In this document: positions 5,930-6,656 of the stretch, piece by piece | Position numbering within the stretch: the first letter of the stretch is position 1 | How the letters are laid out: each line of letters begins with the position of its first letter | Assembly: GCA_004555735.1 (NCBI GenBank) | Contig: SFHH01000112.1 | Coordinates: 1-6,656 of the forward strand | Direction of reading: 5' to 3' | Source: Acidaminococcus fermentans | Lineage (GTDB): Bacteria > Bacillota_C > Negativicutes > Acidaminococcales > Acidaminococcaceae | DNA: 6,656 nucleotides | Notes under the pieces: model-generated | Databases searched by the model: none | The model's input: only the letters and a program-made list of their open reading frames with translations | Told to the model about the DNA's origin: nothing | Made by a program: the position numbers and the translations under genes

Positions 5930-5963
5930 GATACCGTACACACAGAAACAAGGAGATCATACG

Positions 5964-6446
5964 ATGGGATTTTTTTTCAGGAAGACGAAAATTGTGCTGA
6001 CGGCGCCTTTGACGGGGACGCTGGTTCCTCTGGAACAGGTGCCGGACCAGGCTTTTGCCCAGAAAATGCTGGGGGACGGAGTGGCCATCCAGCCGGAAAA
6101 CGGCGAATTGGTGGCTCCATGTGATGGGGAAATCACCTATGTGCCGGATACAGCCCATGCTATTGCGCTCACCGAAGGCCACGGACTGGAGATCCTGCTC
6201 CACGTGGGGATGGATACGGTGGAACGGCAGGGAACCGGCTTCCGGGCACTGGTGAAAGCCGGCGACAAGGTGAAGGCCGGGCAGCCTCTGCTGGCTTTTG
6301 ACCGGGAAGCTCTGGAAATGGCAGGGTGCGATCTTTCCACGCCCCTGGTGATCACCAATGGGGAGAAGGTCGGAAAAATGGAAAAAGCCCCATCCGGTCC
6401 GGTACGGGCCGGACAGGATACAATCCTGACCATTACCCTGAACTGA
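5964..6446 (+). CDS. PTS glucose-family EIIA protein, stand-alone (Crr-like)
   Basis: This is a single-domain EIIA of the glucose/sucrose family, a cytosolic phosphocarrier that takes phosphate from HPr and passes it to an EIIB domain of a sugar permease. The 160-residue product aligns along its whole length with E. coli IIAGlc (169): APLTGTLVPLEQVPDQAFAQKMLGDG, then the two active-site histidines His65 (AHAIAL) and His80 (LLHVGMDTVE), 15 residues apart as His75 and His90 are in E. coli; His80 is the phosphorylated one. TPLVITN near the end is also typical. The N-terminus (MGFFFRK) is about ten residues shorter than in E. coli, lacking most of the amphipathic helix. The start at 5964 follows AGGAG (5951-5955) by 8 nt; an upstream in-frame ATG at 5928 sits in the -10 box and is rejected. 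No EIIB or EIIC is visible in the window, so the sugar is unknown. Confidence 0.93.
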   Translation: MGFFFRKTKIVLTAPLTGTLVPLEQVPDQAFAQKMLGDGVAIQPENGELVAPCDGEITYVPDTAHAIALTEGHGLEILLHVGMDTVERQGTGFRALVKAGDKVKAGQPLLAFDREALEMAGCDLSTPLVITNGEKVGKMEKAPSGPVRAGQDTILTITLN

Positions 6447-6462
6447 GAGGAAAGGAGCAGTC

Positions 6463-6656
6463 ATGGAGGTAAAAGGCAGCGGCGGAAGTTTTGTGGAACA
6501 GGCCTACAACCTGGCTCCGGCAGTGGCCTGGGAACTGGGACTCCAGGTGTGCCGAGAGATGCAGGTGGAAGTGGAGAAACAAGATGATGCCGGGATGCTC
6601 CTGAACGGGTCCCTGGTGTCCGAAGAAAAATCCTTCCTGTTCGGGAAACCCAAACG
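6463..6656 (+). CDS. Unrecognised protein, N-terminal part only
   Basis: An open frame of 64 complete codons runs off the window end. It starts 16 nt after the PTS IIA stop, with AAAGGAG at 6451-6457 giving a 5-nt spacer to the ATG, so it is very probably a real gene co-transcribed with the IIA gene. The product begins MEVKGSGGSFVEQAYNLAP, then a predicted helical stretch (AVAWELGLQVCREMQVEVEK) rich in charged and hydrophobic residues, with no signal peptide or membrane segment visible. I do not recognise the family. Codon use resembles its neighbours. Confidence 0.75.
   Translation, partial: MEVKGSGGSFVEQAYNLAPAVAWELGLQVCREMQVEVEKQDDAGMLLNGSLVSEEKSFLFGKPK

Noticed and set aside
5957..5963. 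TCATACG just before the PTS IIA start as another element unit
   Set aside because: A single 7-mer match is expected by chance in a window of this size, and no second unit adjoins it.
5928..5963. Upstream ATG at 5928 as the start of the PTS IIA gene
   Set aside because: It overlaps the -10 box, has no ribosome site, and adds residues not seen in the family; the ATG at 5964 has a good AGGAG site.

Overview
The window reads as a chromosomal stretch of a Bacillota-type bacterium. Every supported gene lies on the + strand, genes are tightly packed, and codons look moderately GC-rich. The clue to lineage is the iron-sulfur operon: it uses SufU (zinc-type, with the SufU-specific insertion) next to SufS, and the order is sufB-sufD-sufS-sufU, with sufC presumably just upstream. 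Bacillus itself uses sufCDSUB. A GC-rich Bacillota such as a member of the Negativicutes is plausible, but that placement is inference; no rRNA or other marker is present.

Layout: (1) 1-3328 is the 3' part of a suf operon: the C-terminal 40% or so of SufB, then complete SufD, SufS and SufU. sufD and sufS overlap by 38 nt. (2) 3329-3590 is an intergenic region holding a ~155-bp palindromic repeat (copy A), a strong intrinsic terminator and the pnp promoter. (3) 3591-5663 is pnp, encoding a complete polynucleotide phosphorylase with its own promoter and no rpsO beside it. (4) 5664-5963 has no gene. It holds a hairpin, a second copy of the repeat (copy B, inverted relative to A), a 20-bp-stem terminator and an extended -10 promoter. 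(5) 5964-6446 is a stand-alone PTS IIA protein of the glucose family, followed by the start of an unrecognised gene (6463 onward) that runs off the window.

Functionally, SufS takes sulfur from cysteine, SufU accepts it, and the SufB/SufD scaffold (with SufC) builds the cluster, so the first block is a coherent Fe-S assembly machine. pnp and the PTS gene are separate transcription units that simply follow.

The most unusual content is the pair of related non-coding elements flanking pnp in opposite orientation. Each has terminal arms built of tandem heptamers (GTCATAN on one side, NTATGAC on the other) and two internal hairpins. One of these hairpins shows a compensatory base-pair change between the copies. 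Each copy sits between a stop codon and an intrinsic terminator, so each would be transcribed into the 3' UTR of the upstream gene.
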